DNA from: Acidobacteriota bacterium
Lineage (GTDB): Bacteria > Acidobacteriota > Blastocatellia > Pyrinomonadales > Pyrinomonadaceae
Assembly: GCA_019239425.1 (NCBI GenBank)
Contig: JAFAZX010000045.1
Location: 124,001 to 188,000, forward strand
Direction of reading: 5' to 3'
DNA: 64,000 nt
Part shown: piece after piece, positions 1 through 8,348 of the stretch
How positions within the stretch are numbered: position 1 is the stretch's first letter
How the letters are laid out: the number at the start of each line of letters is the position of its first letter
Made by a program: the position numbers and the translations under genes
The notes under the pieces: model-generated
Told to the model about the DNA's origin: nothing
Seen by the model: the letters and a program-made list of their open reading frames with translations, nothing else
Databases searched by the model: none

Positions 1-830
1 GCCTCGACGCCGTCGTCATCGCCACGCCCGTCTCGACGCACTACGACTTCGCCCGCCGCGCCCTGGAAGCCGGCAAGCACGTCCTCGTCGAGAAGCCCTT
101 CACGGCGAGCGCGCGCGAGGCCGAAGAGCTGATCGCGCTCGCCGAAAAGCGCGGCCTCACGCTGATGGTCGACCACACCTTCATCTACACGGGCGCGGTC
201 AGGAAGATTAAGGAGGCGGTGGACTCGGGCGACCTCGGCGACCTGCTCTACTTCGACTCGGTGCGCGTCAACCTCGGCCTCTTCCAGCGCGACATCAACG
301 TCGTCTGGGACCTGGCGCCGCACGACTTCTCCATCATGGACTACGTGGTCGGGCGCGAGCCGACGGCGCTCCTCGCCACGGGGAGCAGCCACATCGAGCC
401 GGGCATCGAGAACATCGCCTACGTCCAGCTCCGCTTCGGCGACTCGCTCATCGCCAACTTCCACTTCAACTGGCTCTCGCCCGTGAAGATTCGCCGGACG
501 CTCATCGCGGGCAGCCGGCGCATGATCGTCTACGACGACATCGAGCCGACCGAGAAGGTGCGCGTCTACGACAAGGGCGTCACGCGCAACGCGGACGCCG
601 TCGAAGAGGAGGAGGCGTACAAGACCCTGGTCAGCTACCGCACCGGCGACGTCTGGGTGCCGAAGCTCGACCCGACCGAGGCGCTCCACTACGTCTGCGC
701 CGAGTTCCTCGCGGCAATCCGCGACGCGCGCCCCTCGGCTTCGGACGGCCGCGCCGGCCTCCGCGTCGTCCGCCTCCTCGAAGCCGCGCAGGCATCAATC
801 AACGACGGCGGGCGCTGGATTAAACTGTGA
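1..830 (+). CDS. Gfo/Idh/MocA-family oxidoreductase, 5' truncated
   Basis: The reading frame is open from the window edge (codon phase starts at base 3), so about 275 C-terminal residues are present and the first part of the Rossmann fold is missing. The sequence shows the end of the NAD(P)-binding domain, with the EKPF motif that places the conserved lysine, followed by the alpha/beta C-terminal domain usual for this family. Family members oxidise or reduce sugars using NAD(P). The next gene is a sugar aminotransferase, and the pair recalls WbpB/WlbA plus WbpE/WlbC, which make 3-amino-UDP-glucuronate sugars. That role is inferred from context only. The gene ends at TGA 828-830, one base before an inverted repeat. 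Confidence 0.85.
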   Translation, partial: LDAVVIATPVSTHYDFARRALEAGKHVLVEKPFTASAREAEELIALAEKRGLTLMVDHTFIYTGAVRKIKEAVDSGDLGDLLYFDSVRVNLGLFQRDINVVWDLAPHDFSIMDYVVGREPTALLATGSSHIEPGIENIAYVQLRFGDSLIANFHFNWLSPVKIRRTLIAGSRRMIVYDDIEPTEKVRVYDKGVTRNADAVEEEEAYKTLVSYRTGDVWVPKLDPTEALHYVCAEFLAAIRDARPSASDGRAGLRVVRLLEAAQASINDGGRWIKL

Positions 831-831
831 A

Positions 832-908
832 GGTGTTGGGTGCTGGGTTTTAGGTCTTGGGGAAGAACCGGGTTTTCACCCAACACCTAAAACCCAACAC
901 CCAACACC
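832..908. repeat. Intergenic inverted repeat, GGTGYTG heptamer family (copy 1)
   Basis: The arms are 832-854 and 886-908 (23 nt each, one mismatch) around a 31-nt loop. The left arm reads as heptamers GGTGTTG, GGTGCTG, GGTTTTA. It starts one base after the upstream stop codon and ends 15 bases before the next ATG, filling the gap between two co-directional genes. Related copies lie at 11536, 12439, 15047 and 17258. Confidence 0.9.
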
Positions 909-923
909 CTTTTATCGACGAAG

Positions 924-2045
924 ATGCAAGTCCCCTTACTCGACCTGAAGCAGCAGCACGCGGCGCTGCGCGACGAGTTGAGCGCGGCCCTCGTGCGCGT
1001 GCTCGACTCGCAGCAGTTCATTATGGGCGAGGACGTGCGGCTGCTCGAGGCGGAGCTGGCGCGCTACACGCGTGCGCGCTATGCGGTCGGTTGCGGGTCG
1101 GGTTCGGATGCGCTGCTGCTGGCGCTGCTGGCGCTCGACGTGAGAGAAGGAAGCGAAGTTGTCACGACGCCCTTCACCTTCTTCGCCACCGCGGGCGCGG
1201 TCGTGCGCGCGGGCGCGCGCCCCGTCTTCGTCGACATCGAACCGCGCACCTATAACCTCGACGCGTCGAAGCTCGACGAGATCATCACGGGACGGACGCG
1301 CGCCGTCATCCCCGTCCACCTCTACGGCCAGATGGCCGAGCTGGACGGGATGCTGGGCGTCGCCCGAGACAGGGGCGTGCGCGTCATCGAAGACGCGGCG
1401 CAGGCCATCGGCGCGGAGGACGCGGAGGGGCGCTCGGCCGGCGCGGTCGGAGACGCGGGCTGCTTCAGCTTCTACCCGACGAAGAACCTCGGCGCGGCCG
1501 GCGAGGCGGGGCTGGTGACGACGAACGACGAGGAGACGGCCGAACGCCTCCGCCGCCTGCGCGTCCACGGCGGCGCGACCGAGTACCACCACGACGAGGT
1601 CGGCTTCAACAGCCGCCTCGACACCTTCCAGGCCGCCGTCCTGCGCGTCAAGCTCCCGCACCTCGACGCCTGGTCGGACGCGCGCCGCGAGCGCGCCGCC
1701 GTCTACACGCGCTTACTCGACGAGGCCGGACTCGCGGACGTGGTCACTCCCCCGTTCGTCAGCGAAGGCGCGCGCCACATCTTCCACCAGTACGTCGTCC
1801 GCGTCCCCGAAGCGCGCCGCGACGCGCTGCTCGAACACCTCAAGGCCCACGGCGTCGGGACGAAGGTCTACTACCCCGTCCCGCTCCACCTGCAACCGTG
1901 CTTCGCCGACCTCGGATACAAAGAGGGCGACTTCCCCGAGTCCGAGCGCGCCGCACGCTCCACGCTCGCGCTCCCGATGTTCCCGGAGTTGACCGGCGAG
2001 CAACAGGAGTACGTCGTCGAGACGCTCCGCCACTTCTTCCTCTGA
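924..2045 (+). CDS. DegT/DnrJ/EryC1/StrS-family sugar aminotransferase
   Basis: A 373-residue PLP-dependent aminotransferase of full family length. It transfers an amino group, usually from glutamate, to a keto-sugar nucleotide. The PLP-binding lysine is about K187 in the FYPTKNLGAAGEAG segment. The HLYGQ motif near residue 132 and the VIEDAAQAIGA segment near 154 (acidic residue contacting the cofactor) are intact, as is the C-terminal substrate-closing segment. The start ATG follows GACGAAG, a weak ribosome-binding site, directly after an inverted repeat. Together with the upstream oxidoreductase it suggests synthesis of an aminated nucleotide sugar for surface polysaccharide. The exact substrate cannot be read from sequence. 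Confidence 0.92.
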   Translation: MQVPLLDLKQQHAALRDELSAALVRVLDSQQFIMGEDVRLLEAELARYTRARYAVGCGSGSDALLLALLALDVREGSEVVTTPFTFFATAGAVVRAGARPVFVDIEPRTYNLDASKLDEIITGRTRAVIPVHLYGQMAELDGMLGVARDRGVRVIEDAAQAIGAEDAEGRSAGAVGDAGCFSFYPTKNLGAAGEAGLVTTNDEETAERLRRLRVHGGATEYHHDEVGFNSRLDTFQAAVLRVKLPHLDAWSDARRERAAVYTRLLDEAGLADVVTPPFVSEGARHIFHQYVVRVPEARRDALLEHLKAHGVGTKVYYPVPLHLQPCFADLGYKEGDFPESERAARSTLALPMFPELTGEQQEYVVETLRHFFL

Positions 2046-2052
2046 GACCACG

Positions 2053-3453
2053 ATGAGAATCAGGCTGACGACGCTGCTGCTCGCGCTCTCGACCCTTCTG
2101 CTCTCTCCCGCCGCGGCCGCGGCGCAGGTGAACCGGCGCGCGCTGGCCGAGCGCGTGCGCGCGGAGTTTCTGCACGCGTGGCGCGGGTACGAGCGTTACG
2201 CGTGGGGGCACGACGAGCTGAAGCCCCTCTCGAAGACGGCGCGCGACTGGTACGGCGAGCCGCTCTACATGACGCAGGTGGACGCGCTCGACACGCTCAT
2301 CCTGTTGGGCTTCCACGAAGAGGCGAAGCGCGACCGCGAGTTCGTCATCGGGCACCTCGACTTCGACAAAGACATCTACGTCCAGAACTTCGAGATCACC
2401 ATCCGCCACCTCGGCGGACTCCTCTCGGCCTATCAGCTGACGAACGACCGGCGGCTCCTGCGTCTCGCCGAAGACCTGGGCAAACGCCTCCTGCCCGCCT
2501 TCGACTCGCCGACGGGCATCCCCTACCGCTTCGTCAACCTGCGCACCGGCAAGACGCGCGGCGAGGTGACGAACCCGGCCGAGGCCGGCACGCTCCTGAT
2601 CGAGTTCGGCACGCTCTCGAAGCTCACCGGCAACCCGGTCTTCTACGACAAGGCGAAGCGCGCGCTGGTCGAGACGTACAGACGCCGCTCCTCCATCGGC
2701 CTCGTCGGCAGCCGCATCAACGTCGAGACCGGCGAGTGGGCCGGCAAGACCTCGCACATCGGCGGCGGGATAGACTCATACTACGAATACCTGCTCAAGT
2801 GCTGGCGACTCTTCGGCGACGAAGACTGCCGCCGCATGTGGCTCGAATCGGTCGCGGCCGTCAACAAGCACCTGGCCGACGAGGAGGGCGGCGAACTCTG
2901 GTACGGCCAGGCGGACATGCAGACCGGCCGCCGCACCGCGACCGGCTATGGCGCGCTCGACGCCTTCTTCCCCGCCGTCCTCGCGCTCGCCGGCGACACC
3001 GCCCGCGCCCGCCGCCTGCAGGCCTCCTCGATGAAGATGTGGCGCGCGAACGGCGTCGAGCCCGAGCGGCTCGACTACCGCACGATGAAGGTCACGAGCG
3101 CGGGCTACCCCCTACGCCCCGAGATCGTCGAGTCGGCCTACTACCTCCGACACCTCACACGCGACCCGCGCTACCTCGGCGAAGGCGCGGAGATGTTCGA
3201 AGACTTCGTCCGCCACTGCAAGACCGAGGCCGCTTACGCCGCCCTCAAGAACGTCGAGACCAAAGAGCAGGAGGACAACATGGAGAGCTTCCTCTTCGCC
3301 GAGACCTTCAAATACTTCTACCTCCTCTTCGCCCCGCCGAAGGCCCTCGACTTCGACCGCGTCACCTTCAACACCGAAGCCCACCCGATTAGGAGGACGT
3401 GGCAGAAGCCCGACCGTGAGGGAGGGCGCGTGTCTACCGTCAAAGCCAACTGA
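2053..3453 (+). CDS. Secreted glycoside hydrolase family 47 (alpha-1,2-mannosidase-like)
   Basis: 466 residues with a Sec signal peptide (about 1-25) followed by one GH47 (alpha/alpha)7-barrel domain. GH47 enzymes cleave alpha-1,2-mannose in a calcium-dependent way and are best known from eukaryotic ER/Golgi N-glycan trimming and EDEM proteins; bacterial members are few. Visible hallmarks are VDALDTL near residue 76, the FEITIRHLGGLLSAY block with an acidic residue near 114, HIGGGIDSYYEYLLK (acid D241), LRPEIVES (E357/E360), FLFAETFKYFYLLF and the closing TFNTEAHP, whose threonine (about T441) ligates calcium. The last 16 residues after RRTW are encoded by the left arm and loop of an inverted repeat, so the natural C-terminus was probably changed by it. 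Confidence 0.9.
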   Translation: MRIRLTTLLLALSTLLLSPAAAAAQVNRRALAERVRAEFLHAWRGYERYAWGHDELKPLSKTARDWYGEPLYMTQVDALDTLILLGFHEEAKRDREFVIGHLDFDKDIYVQNFEITIRHLGGLLSAYQLTNDRRLLRLAEDLGKRLLPAFDSPTGIPYRFVNLRTGKTRGEVTNPAEAGTLLIEFGTLSKLTGNPVFYDKAKRALVETYRRRSSIGLVGSRINVETGEWAGKTSHIGGGIDSYYEYLLKCWRLFGDEDCRRMWLESVAAVNKHLADEEGGELWYGQADMQTGRRTATGYGALDAFFPAVLALAGDTARARRLQASSMKMWRANGVEPERLDYRTMKVTSAGYPLRPEIVESAYYLRHLTRDPRYLGEGAEMFEDFVRHCKTEAAYAALKNVETKEQEDNMESFLFAETFKYFYLLFAPPKALDFDRVTFNTEAHPIRRTWQKPDREGGRVSTVKAN

Positions 3454-3492
3454 GTGAGTTGAGACGCCCTCCCTCACGGTCGGGCTTCTGCC
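3401..3492. repeat. Inverted repeat, GAAGCCCGACCGTGAG family (copy 1)
   Basis: Perfect 28-nt arms at 3401-3428 and 3465-3492 with a 36-nt loop. The left arm and loop lie inside the 3' end of the GH47 gene and supply its stop codon. Other copies are at 13581 and 20727. Compared with the copy at 13581, one base pair in each arm differs in a compensating way (GCAGAAG/CTTCTGC versus GCGGAAG/CTTCCGC). Confidence 0.93.
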
Positions 3493-3528
3493 TTTGCCCG
3501 CCGCCCACGGGCCGGTTATTCTCGCGGG

Positions 3529-4377
3529 ATGAATAAGGCCGCGCGTGAAATCGTCCACATCCTGCTCGTCGTGCTCGGAATCTTCTCGGCGGCGTTCGGG
3601 CTGAAAGGCTTCTTGCTGTCGAGCCGCTTCATCGACGGCGGGGTGACGGGCGTCTCGATGCTCCTCTCGGACGTGACGGGGCAGCCGCTCGCGCTCTTCC
3701 TCCCGCTCATCAACCTGCCCTTCATCGCGCTCGGGTACAAGCAGGTCGGCGCGCGCTTCGCCTTCAAGAGCGCGGCGGCCATCGCGGGCCTCTCCGCCTG
3801 CCTCGCCCTCGTCCCCTTCCCCGACGTGACGCCCGACAAGCTCCTGACGTCCGTCTTCGGCGGCTTCTTCATCGGCGCCGGCATCGGCCTCGCCATCCGC
3901 GGCGGCGCTGTGCTGGACGGCACAGAGGTCGCGGCGCTGCTCGTCAGCCGGCGCAGCTCCCTCCTGCGCGTCGGCGACGTGATTCTTATTCTTAACGTCT
4001 TCATCTTCTCGGCCGCGGCCTTCTTCCTCGGCGTCGAGTCGGCGCTCTACTCCATCCTCACCTACTTCGCCGCCTCGCGCACCATCGACTTCCTGCTCCA
4101 CGGCATCGAAGAGCAGACGGCCGTCCTCGTCGTCTCGGAGCAGAGCGAGGAGATACGCCAGGCCGTCATCCGAGACCTCGGGCGCGGCGTGACGGTCTAC
4201 AAGGGGCGCCGCGGCTGGACGGACGCCGAGCAGGACATCCTCTTCTGCGTCGTCACGCGCCTTGAGATCGGCCGCCTCCGCGCGCTCGTCGAGGAGTACG
4301 ACCGCTCGGCCTTCGTCGTCGTCCACCCGCTCTCCGACGTCTACGGCGGCGTCGTCAAAAGGGGCGCGCTCCACTGA
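3529..4377 (+). CDS. YitT/DUF2179-family integral membrane protein
   Basis: 282 residues. The first about 175 residues form roughly five or six hydrophobic segments with the GGVTGVSMLLSDVTG glycine-rich loop and the DGTEVAALLVSRRS segment characteristic of YitT proteins. The last about 85 residues form the soluble ferredoxin-like DUF2179 domain (ITYxAAxRTIDFLLHG boundary, then a beta-alpha-beta pattern ending VVHPLSDVYGG). The function of the family is unknown; some members relate to vitamin or ion transport or to membrane stress, but nothing here identifies a substrate. It stands alone between an inverted repeat and the zinc-ribbon gene. The start ATG sits a short distance after the repeat with only a weak purine-rich ribosome-binding site. 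Confidence 0.87.
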   Translation: MNKAAREIVHILLVVLGIFSAAFGLKGFLLSSRFIDGGVTGVSMLLSDVTGQPLALFLPLINLPFIALGYKQVGARFAFKSAAAIAGLSACLALVPFPDVTPDKLLTSVFGGFFIGAGIGLAIRGGAVLDGTEVAALLVSRRSSLLRVGDVILILNVFIFSAAAFFLGVESALYSILTYFAASRTIDFLLHGIEEQTAVLVVSEQSEEIRQAVIRDLGRGVTVYKGRRGWTDAEQDILFCVVTRLEIGRLRALVEEYDRSAFVVVHPLSDVYGGVVKRGALH

Positions 4378-4457
4378 AAGGCGCCGCGGCGGAACGGGTG
4401 CGAACCGCGCGGCGCGGCTGTGCGTAGAGTGTTTTTATCAAGAAGGAGGTCGCGCGT

Positions 4458-5093
4458 ATGTTCTGTCCCGCCTGCGGGCTGAAGGAAGACCGCCTCGTCC
4501 AGTTCTGCCGCGCGTGCGGCGCAGACCTGCGCGCCGTGCGCGACTCGCTCGAACAGAAGGAGACGCCCGACCCCTCCCTGGCCGCCGCGCGCGAGGAGCT
4601 GACGCGCGCCATCGCCTCGAAGATCAAGGACGGGCAGTGGTGGCAGGTCGGCGCGCTCTCGCCCGAGGTCGAGAAGCTCTTCGAGTCGCCGCGCGAGCGG
4701 CGCGAGCGCCTGCGCCGCCAGGACGAGGAGCGGCGACTCTCGCGCCTGCGCGCGGGCACCAACACCGCGGCCGCGGGACTCGGCCTCGTCATCCTCTTCG
4801 GCCTCCTCTGGGTGCTCGACGAAAGGGCCGTCCTCCTCATGGGGCCGAGCGCGCTCGTCTTCTTCATCGGCCTCGGCCTCATCGTCAACGGCCTCTTCTT
4901 CACCCTCCCGCGCGAGCCGCGCCGCGACAAGGCGGGCCAGCGCCGCCAAATCCCCCCCGACGTCTCCACCAGCGAACTCGACGCCCCGCGCGGCGAACTC
5001 CCCGACGCCTCCGCCTTCGTCCCCGCCTCCGTCACCGAACAGACGACCCAACACCTCCACGCCGCCCCCCTCAAGCCCCCGCGCCGCGGCTGA
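4458..5093 (+). CDS. Zinc-ribbon membrane protein, function unknown
   Basis: 211 residues. The N-terminus carries a double-knuckle zinc ribbon (CPAC at 3-6 and CRAC at 18-21). A charged, Arg/Glu-rich probable coiled-coil stretch (about 75-100) follows, then two adjacent hydrophobic helices (about 108-125 and 130-150), and a proline-rich tail. This zinc ribbon plus two-helix layout is common in uncharacterised bacterial membrane proteins. The ribosome-binding site AAGGAGG is strong and about 9 nt upstream of the ATG, which fixes the start. I cannot assign a specific function. Confidence 0.8.
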   Translation: MFCPACGLKEDRLVQFCRACGADLRAVRDSLEQKETPDPSLAAAREELTRAIASKIKDGQWWQVGALSPEVEKLFESPRERRERLRRQDEERRLSRLRAGTNTAAAGLGLVILFGLLWVLDERAVLLMGPSALVFFIGLGLIVNGLFFTLPREPRRDKAGQRRQIPPDVSTSELDAPRGELPDASAFVPASVTEQTTQHLHAAPLKPPRRG

Positions 5094-5125
5094 AGACCGA
5101 GACGTTTACTGTGAGCCATTAACGC

Positions 5126-5165
5126 TTTCGACCGTCTCCGCCGCGTGCTATTATTTCGACCGTCT
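5126..5165 (+). promoter_or_regulatory. Candidate promoter/operator with 12-nt direct repeats
   Basis: The 12-mer TTTCGACCGTCT occurs twice, at 5126-5137 and 5154-5165, 28 bp apart start to start. A TATTAT hexamer (5149-5154) lies between them, so the two copies would cover the -35 and the -10/+1 zones of a promoter for the 5196-9665 cassette. The -35 match itself is poor. An operator role is inferred from the spacing only. Confidence 0.35.
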
Positions 5166-5195
5166 GCCGAACCGCCACCGGAGACCTGACCAGCC

Positions 5196-5387
5196 ATGCG
5201 CAATAAGAAGTCCGCCACACGAGCAACCAACGAGGCAGCGCCCGACCAGAAAAACGGGGTGCGCAGCATCACCATTGCCGAGGCGCGCCGCATGGCCTTC
5301 GAGGCGAGTGAGAAGATTCGGCAAGCGCAAATCTCCTACGCCGAGGAGGAGGCGAAGCGCTCGTACGATTACAGAGTTGAGGAATGA
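5196..5387 (+). CDS. Small hypothetical protein, first gene of HerA cassette
   Basis: 63 residues, highly charged, mostly predicted helical, with no signal peptide, cysteine pair or recognisable domain. A GGAG ribosome-binding site precedes the ATG. Its TGA overlaps the ATG of the next gene in the arrangement ATGA (5384-5387), so the two are probably translationally coupled. By position it could be an antitoxin-like, immunity or adaptor protein for the following gene, but this is only context. I do not recognise the family. Confidence 0.6.
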   Translation: MRNKKSATRATNEAAPDQKNGVRSITIAEARRMAFEASEKIRQAQISYAEEEAKRSYDYRVEE

Positions 5388-6565
5388 TCTACGACTTCCC
5401 CGAAACGTCCTCACCCATCGGCCAGGGCGACATCTTCTTCGGCGTCCCCATCCTAGACCTCACCGACGAAGAGCTACCGACTGTAGACGACGAGGGCAAC
5501 GCTCAGGCGTTGCCGTGGGAGACATTCGCTGCGACCGGCAAGGATGTCAGCGCGATTATCACCGTCCGCCCGACCATCGCCATCGTCGGCACCCAGGAGT
5601 GCGACGCCCTCCGCGCACCGAACATCACGCTCTTCGAAGTCCGCCCCTTCCGCGACGTTGAGCGGAAGAGCAAGGACACGAGCAAGCCCGCGAAGTGGGT
5701 TCCCATCATCACCCAGCACGCCCGCATCAACCAGAAGTGGTTCTACCTCCCTGCGGACGAACGCATATGCTTTAGCGATAAGATGGGCGCGGACTTTCTC
5801 ACCCCCATCCGCGTCCCCAGACTGACGCTCGAACGCCTTATCGCCTTCCGCAAAGGCCGCCTCAACGAAGTCGCCAAACAGCACTTCCGCGAACGCCTCG
5901 CCGAATTCTTCCGCCGCTACGCCTATGACGAATGGTATCCGCTCACGCGCGAAGAACTTTCTGAATATCAGAAAACTCACCCTGACGCCGAGCCGTTCCC
6001 TTGGCAGTGTGAAGATTGGATTTCCAAATACGGAGGTGGGGACGGCGGGTCAGACTACGTAGTAGATCAGGACGAAGCGGTTGCCGAATTGAAAGAAGTG
6101 CTTTTCCGGATACGTACAGAGTCTGAATCACTAACGGCTAAATTTACCCAACACACTACATCTTTACAGAAACCGGATAACGACCTTGATAAAGTTGCCG
6201 CACTACTGGCGTCTGACATGAACAACTTTTCAACGCAGGTAGGTGGCGTACTGCCAAAGTTTGCTGAAACTATTGAACGATTGGAAAGAAGCCACTCCGC
6301 CTATGTTTCATCCGCCGGGACTGATTCCAACCGAGACGTTGAGGAAATTTCAGATTTGCGTAAGTACCTGTCAGAGATGCTGAGATTACTAAAGCCTGCG
6401 AAAGAGACTGTAATAGAAAGAAGAAATTTCACCCTACATGTAAAGGATATAAATATAAACGAAGTATTAAACAATGCTGCCAACCAGCAATCGCAAGTCC
6501 TTCATGGCGTAATTTCTAACATGGAAGAATTGGAGTCATTTGCTCTAAAGATGTTTTCCTTATAA
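5384..6565 (+). CDS. Unknown protein with N-terminal QGDIF...TQECD motif and C-terminal coiled-coil
   Basis: 393 residues with no family I can name. The first about 130 residues contain SPIGQGDIFFGVPI and, after a hydrophobic beta-strand, IVGTQECDAL. A GD(I/V) motif followed by a (S/T)QxCD-like strand recurs in uncharacterised proteins that I associate with accessory loci, but I cannot prove this link here. From about residue 225 the protein becomes charged and helical with likely coiled-coil (LTAKFTQHTTS onward to the C-terminus). Base composition changes at about 6050: the first half is GC-rich like the neighbours, while the second half is AT-rich with A-ending codons. This suggests transfer or fusion. 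It is coupled to the small upstream gene and followed after 73 nt by herA. Confidence 0.75.
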   Translation: MIYDFPETSSPIGQGDIFFGVPILDLTDEELPTVDDEGNAQALPWETFAATGKDVSAIITVRPTIAIVGTQECDALRAPNITLFEVRPFRDVERKSKDTSKPAKWVPIITQHARINQKWFYLPADERICFSDKMGADFLTPIRVPRLTLERLIAFRKGRLNEVAKQHFRERLAEFFRRYAYDEWYPLTREELSEYQKTHPDAEPFPWQCEDWISKYGGGDGGSDYVVDQDEAVAELKEVLFRIRTESESLTAKFTQHTTSLQKPDNDLDKVAALLASDMNNFSTQVGGVLPKFAETIERLERSHSAYVSSAGTDSNRDVEEISDLRKYLSEMLRLLKPAKETVIERRNFTLHVKDININEVLNNAANQQSQVLHGVISNMEELESFALKMFSL

Positions 6566-6638
6566 ACGAGAAATTTGGGGGGTCGTCAACCTCAGAAGAT
6601 AACGCCGAGTAGGAAATCAGAGAAAGTGCTTAGCACCT

Positions 6639-8339
6639 ATGAAAGATAAAACACCAGCGCTTGACGCCCTGACGGGGACGGTGAAGGGGCCGGGCGAGCG
6701 GCCGCACGAGTATCTGTTCATCACGGCCGACAACGCGCGTGCGCGCATCGGGGAGTTCGTCTATTACGCGGCGCGCGACGGGCAGGCGGAGCGGCGCATC
6801 ATCGGCAACGTCACCGAGCGCCGGCTGGTGCGGAATCTGCCCGACACCTTCCTCTCCGACCCCGAGACGCCGCCGTCGGTCGTCTCTTCGCTCATCGGTT
6901 TGGACGGCGAGGGCTGCGAGCTGTACGAGATTACGGTCGAGACCATCGGCTACTTCCACCCCTCCTTAGGCGACTTCGTCAACCCGCGCATCCCGCCGCG
7001 CCCCGGTGACCCTGTCTTCCTCGCCTCATCCGAGACGCTCGCCCAGTGCCTTTCGCCGAAGCGCGCGGGCGAGGTCGGCTCGGCGCACGTCGGGAGCCTT
7101 TTGACGCGCGAGGCAGGTGAGGTGCCCGTCGTGCTCTCCATCAAGGACGTGGTCTCGACGCACCTCGCCATCCTCGCCTCGACGGGGTCGGGCAAGTCCT
7201 ACACGGCGGGCGTGCTAGTCGAGGAGTTGATGCGGCCTTACAACCGCGCCGCCGTCCTCATCGTAGACCCGCACGGCGAATACGACACCCTGCGCTCTAT
7301 CGAGGAAGACCCGCGCTTCGGCGAAGGCGCCGACGGCTATCGGCCCGAGGTCAAGGTCTATACGCACGAGCGCGTCAAGGTGCGCTTCTCCTCCCTGACC
7401 GAGGCGGACGTGAAGTACCTCCTGCCCGAAGGCACTTCGGAGAAGATGCTCCACTTTCTCTCGCAGGCGTTCCGCCAACTGACGGCGACGCGGCGCGGCG
7501 AGCTCTGGGGCTACCACGATTTGCGCGACGAGGTGAAGGCGCAGAAGTACGAAGGCTCCGACCGCGGCGATTCCGGCAACGCCAGCTCCATCGAGGGCCT
7601 GCTGTGGCGTTTGGACTCGCGCTTCGACAAGCCCAACTCGATCTTCTCAGACCACGAGCACATCGCGCTCGCCGAGATGTTCAAGCCCGGCCGCTGCACC
7701 GTGCTGCAACTCTCCGACATCGAGCAGAACGAGCAGCAGGTCGTCGTCGCCACGCTGCTGCGCCGCGTCAACAAGGCGCGCATGGCGACCGTCCGCGGCG
7801 AGGCGCAGGAGGGGACGGACAGTCACCTCCCCTACCCCGTCTTCACGCTCCTCGAAGAGGCGCACCGCTTCGCGCCCGCGGGGCAGACCGTGGTCTCGAC
7901 GAACATCCTCAAACAGATTCTCTCCGAGGGGCGCAAGTTCGGCGTCGGCATCGGGCTCATCACGCAAAGGCCCGGCAAGCTCGACCAGGACGTGCTCTCG
8001 CAGTGCATGACGCAGGTCATCATGCGCATCGTCAACCCCGTCGACCAGGACACCGTCGCCAAGTCGGTCGAAGGGGCGGGGCGCCAGCTCTTAGACGAAC
8101 TGCCCGCTTTGACGAAAGGCCAGGCCGTCATCTCCGGCGTCGGCGTCAACACCCCCGTCATGTGCCGCGTCCGCGAAAGGATTACGAAGCACGGCGGCGA
8201 GACCTTCGACGCCCCCACCGAATGGGCGCGCTGGCACTCGACGGAAGAGCGCGAACACCGAGACCAGGACGCGGCCGTCCTCGCCGCCCCACCCCAAAAG
8301 ACCAAAAAGCCCGAACGCGTCCGCGGCTTCCAAATCTAA
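6639..8339 (+). CDS. herA: HerA-type hexameric DNA translocase/ATPase
   Basis: 566 residues. An N-terminal beta-barrel region (HAS-barrel-like, about 1-135) precedes a FtsK/HerA RecA-fold ATPase. Walker A is ASTGSGKSYT (about 178-187), the VDPHGEYD segment typical of HerA follows near 204, Walker B is FTLLEEAHRF (about 405-414), and the arginine-finger and sensor region is SEGRKFGVGIGLITQRP (about 430-447). HerA proteins pump DNA as hexamers. They pair with the nuclease NurA in repair, or with SIR2, DUF4297 and other effectors in anti-phage systems. No NurA is nearby; the partners available are the 393-residue unknown upstream and the pentapeptide membrane protein downstream. Start ATG 6639 has only a weak ribosome-binding site; a short palindrome (GTGCTTAGCAC, 6626-6636) lies just before it. 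Confidence 0.9.
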   Translation: MKDKTPALDALTGTVKGPGERPHEYLFITADNARARIGEFVYYAARDGQAERRIIGNVTERRLVRNLPDTFLSDPETPPSVVSSLIGLDGEGCELYEITVETIGYFHPSLGDFVNPRIPPRPGDPVFLASSETLAQCLSPKRAGEVGSAHVGSLLTREAGEVPVVLSIKDVVSTHLAILASTGSGKSYTAGVLVEELMRPYNRAAVLIVDPHGEYDTLRSIEEDPRFGEGADGYRPEVKVYTHERVKVRFSSLTEADVKYLLPEGTSEKMLHFLSQAFRQLTATRRGELWGYHDLRDEVKAQKYEGSDRGDSGNASSIEGLLWRLDSRFDKPNSIFSDHEHIALAEMFKPGRCTVLQLSDIEQNEQQVVVATLLRRVNKARMATVRGEAQEGTDSHLPYPVFTLLEEAHRFAPAGQTVVSTNILKQILSEGRKFGVGIGLITQRPGKLDQDVLSQCMTQVIMRIVNPVDQDTVAKSVEGAGRQLLDELPALTKGQAVISGVGVNTPVMCRVRERITKHGGETFDAPTEWARWHSTEEREHRDQDAAVLAAPPQKTKKPERVRGFQI

Positions 8340-8348
8340 TGAGCGCCC

